64,000 nucleotides of DNA. Origin: Lingula anatina (Eukaryota > Brachiopoda > Lingulata > Lingulida > Lingulidae). The first letter of the stretch is position 1. Every line of letters begins with the position of its first letter. The position numbers and the translations under genes were made by a program. Location: contig NW_019775524.1 in the NCBI RefSeq assembly GCF_001039355.2, positions 1,773,863-1,837,862 of the forward strand, read 5' to 3'. The notes beneath the pieces are model-generated. The model was not told where the DNA came from, did not search any database, and saw only the letters and a list, made by a program, of their open reading frames with translations. Of the stretch, positions 11,743 to 24,815 are shown piece by piece.

Positions 11743-12125
11743 GTATAAATTGATGGGATTTTCTTCTAAGACTAACAGGCATGTAACGTGATGTAACTGA
11801 ACCATGTAAAATTCTCCAAAAGAGATCTTACAGTTTAAAATTCAACTTTTTTCCTTTGCTGAAAATACATTTAACACATGGCAAAATTGCAATCCCCTTA
11901 ATACCGCAAATAAAATCTATGTACATTTCATAAATTTGCTGATATAATGCAATTATTAAATTGTCTCTCAAGTCATATTTGAATGCAACTGTTACATATG
12001 CTCCTCAATAGTAGTTTAATTAATATAACTTTAACATCCTTCTTTAACAACTTCATATTCAAGCTCCAGCAACATCATGTATTTGGCAACTAATAGTCCT
12101 TTTCTATACAAGGCATTCCTAATGT

Positions 12126-14989
12126 TTATTGTCCAGGCCCTGAAAGACTCATGTCCATGAATTTTCTCTTCACAAAGCACATCCACCACTGAAAATATAT
12201 TATTTGAATATCAGTCAACTTACTAAAACAAACCAAAGTCTTGTGCATACAATGTCAATAATTTAATCTTCTAATATTTTAGCATTAATTAATTATTCCA
12301 TATCTAGGGGCTTAATAACAAGAGCCTTGACTCATTATTTAGTCTTTAAGTAATTCTGTTAAATCATCTTATCGAGAGAAAATAAAACCTCTTTCACAGT
12401 ATTTTAGCAATAATGTCATATTTATTGCAATCTTACACTTCCAAACCAATGAAAAACTTTTACCTTTGAAGGTTTATCTGTAGCAGGGTCAAACACTTTC
12501 TCGCAAACTCTGATTCCACATTCTTGGCGAATTTGTGTAAAGTATGCCCTCATATTATCTGGAGGAAAAGACAAACCAGAAGTGTTATTGGTAAAATCAT
12601 GTAAAATAGTGTTATTTGTAATAGATGGTGTGTGACTTTACTACATAGGTACTTATCAATTTTCCTTGAGATTAATGTCACATTTAGCAATGTGTGCCTC
12701 ATAGATGATATCAACAACTTTCAACAAGACATATGTTGCCAGGTAATGTAAATTAGGTCAGTTTGGATGCCTAAAAACATAAAAGGCCTCCAATGCTGAC
12801 AGGTCTTCCCATGTCTTCCTTTCCTTTGAAATATTATGTTACCAAACAACAGCCTTCATCTGTAAAGTGTCTCATTTTTTACCACACTGCATGTACCTTC
12901 TTCCTGTCTTCCACTAGGTCTGGTGTACATTGCATTAAGAGGAAAGCCAGCATCACCTGGAATGTCGAATCTAGATACTGCAAGTGTGTGCATTTCTTTC
13001 AGGCCCTGGTTCTTTGATGTACACTGAAAAGATAATGAACACCCAAATTAAACATTACAGTATAAAGAAAACCGACTTTTTTCTAAAAGATATAAAAATG
13101 CACTTGGGCTTATAGTTTGTTTCTTTATTTAGTCAAGCATCAGTGGACATTTGTGACAGAAGTGAAATATGGCAAAATATCTTCATCTAGAGATTGCTAT
13201 TTGCCGTGTTTGTTGTGAGTTGGCATAGAAAGCCACTATATAGCCTATAAACACACCAGTTAAAATGTGACATATTCTGAATTTGTCAAGAAAGGATCAC
13301 CAAAACTTGAGTCATATAAAGCATAGTGCATTTTTCAGAATGCATTAGTTTTAGAACAAGGTGCTGTTACTTTTGTGAAAAATCAATACTGTCTCTGTAT
13401 TAATGTTACTGATATTTGAATTGGTAGATTTCAATTCAAGCAAGACCATTATAAAATAAAATAATTACAATCACTTCACTGTGACTATACAATGTACATA
13501 CCCTTTGAAGTTTCTTGAGGCACTCAGTGATGTACAGAGTAATGTAAATTAAGGTTCTATCAGCTTCAGACTGAAATTGCAAAATCATGAATTTTTAATT
13601 TGTCTGTGAAATCTGGTTTCATTGTCACAGCATTGACTATAAACCTGGCAAATAACAATACAAGACTAATTTTCTTGTAGACTTTTCTTTTAGAATTTTT
13701 CAACTTTGGTTCAAGACTAAAGATCAATATGATTGCATTTGAGGGCATATTTGTTTAAAGTCACATTCAGAGCTGTATTGTTGACACAGATGAAATCTTA
13801 ATCACACCTACCTTTACTTCATAATTTTTGAAAAAAATGTTAGCTTTGAAAAAGTGGAGTGCCTCATCAATAATATCAAAATCTGAACCTGAAAAGAAAA
13901 AAAAAAGAAAGTCAAATCTGAAGCCACAAATATATACCAACTGAAGGCAACTACAGTGATGCAAACCACAAAAATACTTGCCAATGCAATGCACAGTGAA
14001 TCAGCTCTAAAACAGTAGTGCATACTTAAATTTTATTTTTATTACTTTTACAAGAAGGGAAAAGTAATCAGCTGCATACAAAAAACATCAATCTATTGTT
14101 TTCTTGCATGCATTGTGCTGATGCCCATATACACAAATATATAAGAGGCAGATAAAAATTGCACTTCACTTCAAATTTAATATCTTTCAAATACTATTCC
14201 TGAATAAAATTTCAGTGAATGTTTCTGTATGGCATTGCCTTTGATACACATTTATATTTTATATTGATTTCATAACAACCATCTGTTCTTTACTTCCACC
14301 ATTCCAATGTATTGAGTCATATTTAAGCTCTTTCCATACAATCATTATCATCAGACAAATTAATTTGAGGTGTTATTCATTAGCTTCAAAATAATGCAAG
14401 CACTGGAAGTTGTGCACAATGGCATTATACTTACTATCCTTGGGTGCTGGCCCCTTAAACTGTGTCCTCAGTGGCAGCAAAGCCATGTTCCCCAATATCT
14501 GGGGTGGGCTGGTAAACTGGGAATGGTAGGCCTGACAAAATCGATTTATAAGCATATACTGTACACCTTTCTGATATAATCTAATATGAAATTGTACATT
14601 GGCATCTAAAATAGATTTTAAAATTTTCAACAACTGCAACAAAATACTGCCCATAGTTTATGTTCACAATGAAGCATATTTGTTTGCAAATTTCAATTCA
14701 AGTGCATTTGATAATTGTAAGAAAGGTATGTTGAGCATTTGTTTATAACAAATTAGAAATGCTATTAGAAAACTAGCATAGTAATTCTTAGAGTTTTCGC
14801 ACTGATATATTCATAAATGACTCAGGATACACTGACAGTGTCTCAAAGCCACTACTGGTACTCTGAACTTCTTTTTCTCTGGACCAGGAAATGGTGTATC
14901 ACTTAGGAAATATTCAGTCACAAAGTGCAAATACGTAGTTTACAAAAGTTTAAGTATCATATAAAAACAAATAAATAGCTCACCGGCAT
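12126..14989 (-). CDS. ARPC3: ARPC3, Arp2/3 complex subunit 3 (p21-Arc)
   Basis: Seven coding exons on the minus strand: 14989-14984 (only ATGCCG), 14531-14435, 13888-13812, 13570-13502, 13023-12897, 12558-12464 and 12188-12126. Phases agree and give 177 residues (human 178). Family-typical stretches are [67 protein letters not shown] and the end SLSGPGQ. ARPC3 is a structural subunit of the seven-protein Arp2/3 complex, which nucleates branched actin filaments. The 6-nt first coding exon is separated from the next by a 452-bp intron with a consensus GTGAGC donor. The gene is head to head with GPN3, with 404 bp between the start codons. Confidence 0.97.
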
Positions 14990-15393
14990 CTCCTTTAAAT
15001 TTCTACTCCTTTCTTGTTGACAAAATTTAAATGGATTTATCAAAACTTCCAAAGTTTCCACCCGGCGGTACGCCTATCAAAACCGGAAGTAAAGTCAATG
15101 TCACGTGATTATCGCTTGTACTAATGTAAATAAAATTCATAATCGTCGTATTTAACACAATATTTGCTTAAATGAAAATGTATCAATTTCATTAAACGTA
15201 AGAATTTTTTCATGGGACCACACAGAAGATTAGTACAGATATTTAATACAGTTTATATCCAGATTTTATTGATGTTTGCGACGTAAACAAAAATGTCAGC
15301 ACTTTCTACACGTGGGTTTTTAGGCATTATTGTGCTAATTCGTGAACTATAAGCCATTTGTTTATAGATGTGAATATTTAATATAGTGAAAGT
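14990..15393. promoter_or_regulatory. Shared divergent promoter of ARPC3 and GPN3
   Basis: The 404 bp between the two start codons must contain both promoters. Visible motifs are ACCGGAAGT at 15082-15090, an ETS/GABP-type site typical of bidirectional housekeeping promoters, and CACGTG at 15102-15107, an E-box. The local stretch CCCGGCGGTACG (15061-15072) is GC-richer than its surroundings. No TATA box is placed convincingly. Factor use is inferred from motifs only. Confidence 0.7.
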
Positions 15394-17929
15394 ATGCCGC
15401 GATATGCTCAGATTGTTATGGGTCCAGCAGGAAGTGGGAAAGTAAGTGTCAGTCGAAATAATTAAATGATCTTATATATACATACTATACAGTATGTACA
15501 TGTACATGTACATGTAGCTAGGCAGTTAGTTTACTATTCTTTCTCCTTTTATTATTAACAAATCTTAAAGGTTATCTTTAGTAACCCAGCTTTTAATTTT
15601 TTTCATTCCAGTCCACGTACTGCAGCACCATTGTAAAACACTGTGAGTGTATAGGCAGGACTGTACATGTTATTAATCTGGATCCAGCAGCAGAGTACTT
15701 TGATTATCCTTTGTATGCAGGTTAGTTCCAGCTGTAGTTCCGACAAATATCTAAATGCAAAAATTGCCATAATCACTTTTTTATAATTCATCTCTTATCA
15801 GTTACTTCACTCAAATTACAGATTTTAAGAAAACACGTAATTGATACATTATTGTTACATATATTTTTTTATAATTTACTGTCATCTGTCACACATTTTA
15901 CATGTATATGTAAGGAAGTACATGTATCTACATTAGACTATCAGTTTCGCATTGCATGCTCATTATTCAACTTTACTACAGATATCCGTGAACTGATCAG
16001 TGTGGAAGATGCAATGGAAGATGAGTCACTTCACTTTGGCCCCAATGGTGGATTGGTATTCTGTATGGAGTTAGTTGAATATTTTTATAGACTGTAGACA
16101 TAGTTTAATAGACTGATATTTTAGATATTTTTTGTAGATCTGTAATTATAGACTACTAGTTTAACTGATACAGAATTTAATTTAATGGCTTTAATGATCT
16201 GTCCCATAGTATATAGTAGATGTTATGGAGAAAAAGAAAGAGGCGTCTATTTATAAGTTATAACGGTAGTTGAAATAAGGATATAGTTGAGTGGAGGTTG
16301 TTTTCAAGAAATTTGATAAAATGTTTCTGTTCTTGTCCAGGTACTTTGCTCAGAATTTTGATTGGTTGTTCGAGCAGTTGGATGACTTGGAAGATGACTA
16401 TGTGCTTTTTGATTGTCCAGGTAAATTGTGTACAGTACTAGAAATGATACATTTTCTTATCTTTCTCACACAAAAAGTTCATTCCAATTCAGTCATAGTA
16501 ATTTATGCAGCCATCATAATCTGACAAATTTTTATAATGTAAACTGTTTCAGGTCAGATTGAGTTATATACCCATATACCAGTGATGAAACAGCTGGTGG
16601 ATCAGCTACAACACTGGAACTTTCGTGTGTGTGGCGTCTTCCTCATCGACTCCCAGTTCCTAAATGAAGCCACCAAGTTTGTCTCGGGAATTTTATCAGC
16701 TTTATCTGCAATGGTCAACCTGGAGGTCCCTCATATCAATGTTATGACCAAAGTGGACTTGCTGAGTAAAAAAGCCAAAAAGAATCTAGAGAGGTAAAAG
16801 GGAAATTTTCCAAAGAATTATTTAGTAATTGATTGAGGGAACTACCTAACTTAAGTAAAAATGATGACAAGTTTCATGCAATACAATTCTTTTTTTTTTA
16901 TCTTTTTGCAAAAATTAATTTTGTCTTCTTTTTCTTAAAGGTACCTGGAACCTGACCTCCATGCTTTGCTAGATGAAGAAGTTGAGCACAAGATAAAGAG
17001 CAACAAATTCCAGAAGCTTAACACTGCAATTGCAGGACTGGTAAGATTGTTAAAATAAGGAGCTTTCTTGAATTTCAGAGATGAGGACAAATCATGCTTG
17101 CTTTATGTTGCCTGTTGTTACACTAAAATCAAAGCACAGTGGTTTCAGAAAAAAAAACTATCAATAATGGTTGAGGAAAACATTTTTCAGGTAGAGGACT
17201 ACAGTCTAGTGAAATTCTTTCCATTGGATAATACAGACGAAGACTCCATAAGTGATATTCTGCTGATGATAGACAATGCAATTCAATACGGGGAAGATTT
17301 GGAGTCAAAAGAAATTAAGGTGTGTCTTTATGATACTATTAAATGAATCAACTTGTCCTATCTCACAAAGAGATCATACAACTCGCGGTAGTCCTAAGCC
17401 AGGCATGTTTCTATTCAAGTTGGGTTGACCTACCTCAGTGTGGCCCATCTCGGCAGGCTTTCTGCTAAGGTTTAGCTCACCACTGGCTGTTAGTCACAAA
17501 TCTCAGTGCAGGACAGTGGCATGACAGTAAAGGAATGGGGTTTGCCAATCATGTTGGGCTCATTGTAATCACATATAGCTGAGATGGGTTGACCCAGCTT
17601 AAATGAGAATATGACCCTAATGTCACAGCTCTACCCACCTAGTACACTGTAAAGTATAGATAATTATAGATAAAATGCAAATGTGTTGTACTCAGCAGTG
17701 ATTTGAATATTTGAAATTCATGGGGCTATTGTCCCAATTTGAAATACATATGTGACTGTGAAAACATTGTAAGGGGGCAGCTCCCTGCCTCTCTGAACCT
17801 CTATTAATTTCTACAAAAATTTATTAGTTATTAGTGTATTCTGGTATAGAACCTAATTTGAATATCCAATATGATTTTCAGGAACGTGAGGAAGAAGATA
17901 CAGCAGAAGACAATTATGATGACAGCTGA
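15394..17929 (+). CDS. GPN3: GPN3, GPN-loop GTPase
   Basis: Eight coding exons: 15394-15441, 15612-15720, 15982-16069, 16341-16420, 16553-16793, 16941-17040, 17191-17319 and 17882-17929. Phases agree, giving 280 residues (human 284). The P-loop GPAGSGKST is at 10-18, the defining Gly-Pro-Asn insertion (HFGPNGG) at 70-76, then [12 protein letters not shown] and the base-recognition motif TKVDLL. The C-terminus is acidic. GPN3 works with GPN1 in cytoplasmic assembly and nuclear import of RNA polymerase II. The donors of exons 2 and 3 are both GTTAGT. A poly(A) signal lies at 18078-18083. Confidence 0.97.
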
Positions 17930-18077
17930 CCATAATTTCAGATGGCAAGATGTGTTTTCATGAGAATGTGTAGTTGTAAAGACTGGCTGACTATCAAGAT
18001 TTTCTCTTAGTTTTCCAAAGTGCAATTTACAACCATGTTGTTGTTGGTATAAATATTGTGCACACTGAAAAAAAAAC

Positions 18078-18083
18078 AATAAA
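18078..18083 (+). terminator. GPN3 poly(A) signal
   Basis: AATAAA lies 149 bp after the GPN3 stop codon and just after an A-rich run, in the right orientation. This gives a short 3' UTR of about 170 bases. Confidence 0.65.
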
Positions 18084-18170
18084 GGTCTGCAATTGCAGGT
18101 TGTACATTATTGTAGGATAAGTATGGAAAACTAGTAAGAATGAACCGATTGTATTTTATCCCAAATGTTA

Positions 18171-18685
18171 AAGACTTGGTGAATGTTGAGCTAGTGAAGA
18201 CATTTGCTTACCCAGGGTATGGCAGACTGGAATACAGGCAGTTGTATTAGCAGATATGAAGGATGACTGGATTTTGCTGTGACAATAACATGGACTCTTA
18301 CATTTTTACACTTTTTTTTTTTTTTAGAAATTTACTTATCTTGCATAAATAAAATAAAAGTTATCTCCAAGAACAGTGTACACAGAATAAAGACAAAATA
18401 TTAGTATTCAACATCATATTTATTGTCAACTTTAATTCCATACTTATTTACAAGTTTTTTACAGATTTTATACACTGAGATCAATGAAAGATGTGATGTC
18501 ATACGTGCCAGTGTTCTGATGTGGTATGTCAAATTGTCAATAAATTATCATAAAGCACCATCAAGTAAACTTTGAAAATGACATTCTTCACAGCAAATAC
18601 TACAAAATTTCACATCAAAAACAGCTCAACTTGCAAATATGTACACATCACTACTAGTCAATGATATACTGAATCACATGCTACT
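18171..18685. repeat. Direct repeat of about 0.5 kb, copy 1 (left of the mobile island)
   Basis: This block is similar to 27239-27725 in the same orientation and collinear throughout. Both carry a poly-T tract followed by TTTAGAAATTT, then TTTTATACACTG, ATCAATGAAAGATGTGATGT and CATACGTGCCAGTGTTCTGA, and both end near AATCACATGCTACT. The two copies differ by scattered substitutions and small indels. The block begins about 90 bp beyond the GPN3 poly(A) signal. No coding sequence is seen. Confidence 0.9.
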
Positions 18686-18689
18686 TTGA

Positions 18690-19108
18690 TTTTTACCGAA
18701 TTCGCGGTCATTATATACTTTTTGTGACAACAAGTACTTTTTAAAGTAGGCCAGAAGCTATTAATATGGCACTTTTGGGTCTGGAGAAAGTCATCAGAGC
18801 GAAATCCATCTGTAGTGCAGCAAGGTCAGTTCGAGAAAGATTGTCTTCATTGTTTTTTTTTTTTTTTTTTTAGTTTCACCCCCAGTGTCTGATCACCAAC
18901 TGTTTAATTTGCTTTAGAGCCCACTATTATACAAGTGGTAAGTGCATATAGCAATTGCATAGTACAGCTATGAATAAAAGAAAGTCAGCGTGGGGAGGAA
19001 AGAAAGAAAATAGATAGCCAATCGGTAGCCAAGAATGATGGCCAACAAGTTGAACAACCAAAAACATTGTAGAGGAGGCTCATCCCATTTTATTTGGAGA
19101 TGTAAACG
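18690..19108. other. Unassigned stretch at the left edge of the mobile-element island
   Basis: This contains a poly-T run (18854-18873) and otherwise unremarkable AT-rich sequence. No gene is seen. It may be the 5' untranslated part of the DIRS-like element that follows. Confidence 0.3.
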
Positions 19109-22100
19109 GTGAAAGCCTGCAATCCCAACAAAGAAGGGGTGAAAGAAATACAGAAACTTCATAGAGATTTGATGTTGCCAATCTGTTCTCTTTCAAGTGG
19201 GAAGCCATCTCTTTCTAGTAAGAGAAAAAGAGTGGTCCTGGGCTTAGAAGACATGCAAAGGAGTCTGACGAAGATTCTGACTCGCAGTATGTGAAGTTAG
19301 TGTTGTCAACCCCATATGGTGAGGTACGTTCAGGTATAAACGAACCTGAAGTGAGTCAGATTTTACACAGTGATGATGTACCAGATGCGGGTAACGACAA
19401 TGTTTCAACACACGGTGAGGTACGTTCTGGTATAAATGAATTTGAAACGGGTCAAATTTTACAGAGTGATGATGCTTCACAGGAAAAAATTGAAATTGAC
19501 AATTGTAGAAAGTCAAAACACATTAAAAAGAAACCTGCATGGATAACAGATGCTTATGTGTACAATTTACACAGTGTATTTGGATTAAATGATCAACAAA
19601 GTCAAGCTGTAGTTGATTATATCGAGCAGCTAGTCAAATTCTGCCTTGTCTTCACTCACAAATGGCTTACGACAGATAGAATAAGGCCGCACATGCTCAG
19701 TGAACTTAGTGGCCTTGTACATGTGAATCAGGTTTTCATTTGTCTCCATTGTGTTTGATTTTTCTCCAGACTATCATCATATCGAAGGTAGTTTTCTGGA
19801 TATATCTATACAGTGGACGTGGAGTACAACTTCAGGTAGGATTTTCGGGACGTTTTTACTCATGCGATTTGATTTCCTAGACATTTTGTGATCGGGCCTT
19901 TGTCTGCAACCTCAGCTGGTATTGTATAACTTAATCATGGCAGCCAAAGACCAACGGTCTTTATTAGATCAGCTGGCCACTGATACTAGCGTTCAACTAT
20001 GTCAGGCTCTCCCCAGCGGGGATATTGCTGCTGCAGGTAGTAGCAAGAAAGTAACATGTACTGGACAGCAGATCCACTGGATCAAATGCGTCCGCACCTA
20101 CTAGTACTCGTGCCAGCAATAAATCTGCTGCGTTACTACTACGAAGGCTACTACTAGTGCACCAGGCACTGCAGCCAGAGTTGGCCTTGCTGAGAGATGA
20201 CCTGAAGTATGATTTTGCCACCAGTATGGCCGAGATGACTTTGGCTTTCCAAGATGCTTTGTGGGAAAGGGACAATCGATTTGATCGGTTTATAACCAGT
20301 CTTGGGCTTAATTCAGATAGTCCTGTCCCCAGGAGAATTGCTCCCGGAAATGATACACTGGATGTTTCTGTGAGGGATGATGCAAGCAGTGCAGAGCAGC
20401 CAATGGAAGAAGACAATCCCTCAGGGTCAGCTAACATTTATGATGTTATTAGTTGTGAAACTGATGATAAATTGCAGGACTTACAAAACAAACATGATCG
20501 CCCTGCCAATATTGATGGTGTTATGGCCCCCAGTGTTAACCCCGAAATCTGGATGGGGCTCACAGCAACACAAAGGTCATTAGACCTGAAAATGGCCAAC
20601 AAGCAAGATTGCATATTGAATATATTCAGAGGCATGGTTCCTCTTATACATGTACTTCAAAACCTATAGAGTCCATTGACTCCAAAGACATGGTAGAGTT
20701 GATTGGGGACAGCCTCAGGCTTTTGGTCCAGGGCAATAGAAACATTAACGTTAACAGGAGGGAGCAGCTCAAATTTGTTATTGCACCGGGATACCACCAA
20801 CTTTGTCCGACAGCCAGATTTTCTCTTCAGAGATAACCTGCCCTCCACTGTAAAATCTATTACCATGCAAGGCCAACAATGCCAGTTATAAAATTTCTAA
20901 CTCTTCTGGTGCTTTCGTGAAAAGTGGGGATCTCCTTCAATCTGAGGCGACCTAGGCAGAGGCACCAACTATCGAGCACAAGCCTCCACCTGCAGAAGAA
21001 TGTCTCCCTACCCTCAGGATTTGCAACAGGGGCACTCAACCTATGGTTCACCCCGGGAGTAATAAAACTATGGAGGCAGAGCACAAACTTCGAGGAAAAA
21101 AGTGAGAGGGAAATCAAGCCACTGTTAGTCGTGGTGAGTAACAATTTTCACTTGAACAGGCATGTTGCAAACCGAATGGACTTATATAATGAAAATCTTA
21201 CTGGGGAGTCACCTTTTAGGGGAGTCAGATTTTTATGGTACACCAGTTCTCTCGGTTCTAATGCCACCCCCTAGAAAAATCCATCACTAAGAAGACCCTG
21301 ATAAGGAAAGATGCACAGTAAAAGTATTTCAGAAATATTTGCCATTTATTCCACCAGCAGGTAGGTTCTACAGGCACCCCTTGCCTTGAAAGGATGGTTT
21401 TTCCTTTGTTCAGTTCCCAACCAGTTGGTTTAAATGTTTTATCAAGGTACCTGCCCAAGATGTTTCAAGAGGCTGGCATAAGTATAGAAGGGAGAAATAT
21501 TAGTGGTCACAGCGGTAAAGTAACATGCTACACCAAGTTACATAAAGCTGGTTTTGATGAACAAACCATTAAGAAACAAAGTAGTCATTCTACTGATGCG
21601 GTGTGTATATACAAGAGGCTCTGTTTCGTCACAGAAATGAAGGCTGCTAATGATGAGGCTAAGAATTACCAATCCCAAGAGACTGACACCGATTCCTATG
21701 TGGGTGGAAAGGACAGTGATTTGCATGAATTGTCAGATGGGAAAGTGCAGGAAGAACTGTCAGACTCAGAACCTCCAACGGTAAAACACAAGCCTGACCG
21801 CCCGCTGGGTCCAAGTTTGAGTGACAGCTACAGTCAAGTAAAACTTAAAACCTGTGGCATGTTTGTCGTCAAAAAGAACTTTACATCAGACAAGATAGAC
21901 AGCGCCTTAGCAGAAAAAATCTCTGGCCAATTGATGAACAGAATAGACAAGAATGAGAAGGAAATCATGATGAAAACTCTCTTTTTGAAAGTTTGAAAAA
22001 ACGACACACCCATCAATAGCAATAGTCGTTTATTCTGTGCTGCTTCCCAGTAATCATTCCATACTAGTAAGTATTTGTATAGATTTGTATAATTGTTGTT

Positions 22101-22185
22101 AAGTTGTTATGACTAGAGTAGAGAGCCTTTAAAATGTAACGTGTACACATTTGACTGCTCAATAAAGATTATTATGATTATTATC
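19109..22185 (+). mobile_element. Dead DIRS-like (tyrosine-recombinase) retrotransposon, RT region missing
   Basis: Frame-broken reading from 19936 to about 20890 gives a Gag-like protein: an acidic Ser-rich part, then VNPEIWMGLTATQRSLDLKM, FRGMVPLIHVLQNL and REQLKFVIAPGYHQLC, in the order of DIRS-type Gag. At 21394-21996 is a tyrosine-recombinase C-terminal domain: FYRHPLP, LSRYLPKMFQEAGI, then NISGHSGKVTCYTKL, SSHSTDAVCIYKR. The HxxR box reads HSGK and the next box SSH instead of GHR, so it is degenerate, though the tyrosine remains. Reverse transcriptase and RNase H should lie between and are absent. Positions 19230-19758 form another open region with two copies of GEVRSGINE. The AATAAA near 22161 could be its 3' end. 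Confidence 0.65.
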
Positions 22186-22551
22186 TTTTTGCCTGGATGT
22201 GATCCTTATAAATCATAAATTATAAATCAAGGCATATTCAATCAAGCAAGAAGGAAACCAGAAAGAAAGAGCCTAGATTACAATAGGCATCCCATCTTGT
22301 GGGAGCACTGGATGCATGCCTATCAGTGAGACAGGAAGAACAACTCAATGAGAATTTATTACCATTTGACAGATGAGCATCCCTCGCATCAAATTTAGGC
22401 CACTTTTGTAAACAAAGAGTAACAATCGGAGCATGACATCTTACATAAGATTTTCCATTGACCCTTTTCAGTGATGTCATTATTACTCCGTAACACTTGA
22501 CCAACAGACATAAACACAGCACAGAACAATAGAGTTGTGGCATTAGTATAG

Positions 22552-23973
22552 GTGAGACAAGTAAAACAAAAGAAACCTCATCATGACTTTTTGGGAAAAA
22601 CAGAAAGGGACAGATGTGATAAGAAACTTGAACTTATTAACAGAAATAACCCATATGAGATCAACTCTTGGACAAATGATGTAAAACTGCTGCCAAATGT
22701 GTCCTATCCTGCCATTGTGAACTATCTAGTTTTCAGCAAAGGTCTTTACATGGCAGATAATTTGAAAAGGTATAAAAGCTTATCACCCTACAATCTGTTT
22801 GTGTCCATATGGGTGAGGGAATAATGTACAGTGGAGACCGAAAATCGGCATGTTGCAAAACCCAAGGTAAGCTCGTCAGTGGAACTTCTATTGTACCGTG
22901 GTCTTAAACATCCCATCATGCATGTGCGAGCTGAAAATTTTTAATAATACACAATGTTACCCATTTGTCTTACAAACCTGCAACATTACATTTTCACAGG
23001 TACTTCACCCACAGCACTTGAGAGAAATATCCTTACTTAGTAACCCCTTGGGTAATAGCTGAGAAGGATGGCAACATCACTGCAGCCCAATGTTATTACA
23101 AGGCCAAACTAGGAGAGATGTGTATATAGATTGGAGCCCTTCATTTCGCTGTATTAGGTACAGTCAAGCTTAGGAATACAAAGACAGTAACTCAAGAAGA
23201 TGCACGCTGGTTGTTGCCAATGTCTTCAACTGTTTTGTATAGCAAGGTGAGAGTTGATTTCACAGCAACAAAAACACACAGAAAAAGGATGATGAGCCCT
23301 GAAGAATGCACCCCTAAACCTGCCGCTCTTACAAAACTACCCAGTGCCAGAACCAACAACTGACAGAAGATTTAAAGGCATTTTAAGAAATTGCCAGCTG
23401 TGAGAATAAAGTGGCCATTTTGTCAATTGCTGGGGCCCACAGTTATAGATATGTACCCATATCATCCACTGACTCTTTCCCAAAGCCACTTACAGAACTG
23501 GGAGATGATAATGCTGTTACACTAAGTTACAGTGACCTGATAGAGTACTGCACTGCCATGGTATAGACACCAGTGCCACACCAGAGCAAGCTGACAATAA
23601 GGAGAAAGCTACAAGGCTTCAGTCCAGACAAAGACGTGGTTTAAATGTCATGCAGGCAGAATCACCGCCTCCAAGATGAGAGCAGCATGTCACACAGACC
23701 CCTTAAACCAACCCCAAACCTTGGTGAAAGGGATATATATGTTACCCAAGAGAGAAACCATTTGAAACAGCTGCCACAATGTGGGGATATGCTCAGGAGA
23801 AAGCTGCCAGGGAAGCATTGTTGTCAGAACTAGAAAAGCACCACCAGAATGTCGTAATTGAAGATAGTGGCCTTGTGACTTCACTAGAACAGCCTTACAT
23901 TGCAGCATCATCTGATTTGGGGGGGGGGGGGGGGGAGTCTGGGAGGGACAAATTTGATCTCTTCCCTGTCTGA
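22552..23973 (+). pseudogene. Degenerate SWIM-finger / YqaJ-exonuclease mobile gene
   Basis: Three collinear fragments are read in shifting frames. At 22620-22824: NRNNPYEINSWTNDVKLLPN and LKRYKSLSPYNLFVSIWVRE. At about 23045-23170: IAEKDGNITAAQCYYKAKLG followed by EMC, stop, and IGALHFAV, a decayed SWIM zinc finger whose second Cys and His are lost. At 23640-23930: GRITASKMRAACHTDP, WGYAQEKAA, then VIEDSGLVTSLEQPYIAASS, a YqaJ-type exonuclease in which family members usually read ASPDG. Intact relatives are abundant in lophotrochozoan genomes and are thought to be mobile or virus-derived. Stops and frameshifts make this copy non-functional. A G15 run at 23921-23935 interrupts it. Confidence 0.6.
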
Positions 23974-24089
23974 TATTGCTGATACTCAAACTTGGCCTAC
24001 ATGTTAATGCTATAAGTCACTCTAGTAAGTCTGAGGATAATGTCATGGTTGTCTGTTTGTTGCGGTAAATGGAAAGTGCACAGCAATGA

Positions 24090-24815
24090 CAATGACAGAT
24101 AGGTTATGACTCTATGTACAGACACACTGTGGCTACATATTGCTATTTTTAAGGAACTAGACAGAGAAAATAGACTACTGAGAACATATAAGCTATACAA
24201 ATCATCTTATGAAGCCAAAGAATATTTAAATGCTCCCCTAACAAAACAGGAACTCCAGAACCTCCCAAAATTTAGAACCGGGGCCCACGATCTAGAAATA
24301 CAGAGAGGCAGATTTCAAAAACCCACCCCTCTACCGCCTGAAAAAAGAACATGTTGACTTTGCAGACAAGGAGTAGAGAATGAAATACACTTCCTGTTGC
24401 AATGTCTCCAATATGAAAAACAAAGAAAGAATCTAAACCAATAATTAGTCCAAAACACAAACCACACAGAACAATTCAAACCATTAATGCAAAACAGAAA
24501 TCATGACACAATACAAAATCTAGCTAGATACATAACAATATGTAACCAAGAAAGATCTGGTATTCTCTACCAGCCACCACCTACTAAATGAGAGAAATAT
24601 GTACGATATTTTAGGATCATTAATGTATATGAAAATACAGAATGCATCAAATAGTATAATTGTCATCTCTGATAATGGGTGTATAACAGAATTTACGTTT
24701 CAGTATACACACTAAGCATTAACCTTTCTCAATATGGTACCTTTGTAATTGTTTGGTCATAGCCTTTGTAAAATTGTGCTTGAACTATTAAAGATTATTA
24801 TTATATTATTATTAA
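24090..24815 (+). mobile_element. 3' end of a non-LTR retrotransposon (LINE)
   Basis: The frame reads LDRENRLLRTYKLYKSSYEA, FRTGAHDLEIQRGRFQKP, EKRTC, an in-frame TGA, LCRQGVENEIHFLLQC. This is the conserved tail of LINE ORF2 proteins, with its terminal C-x2-C...H...C motif. The element ends in a short ATT-rich repeat tail (about 24789-24815). The single TGA between the first two cysteines marks it as dead. Nothing upstream resembles a reverse transcriptase, so it is 5'-truncated. Confidence 0.7.

Noticed and set aside
22238-22543. 101-codon minus-strand open frame between the DIRS-like and YqaJ relics
   Set aside because: No similarity that I recognise; it lies in decayed mobile DNA.
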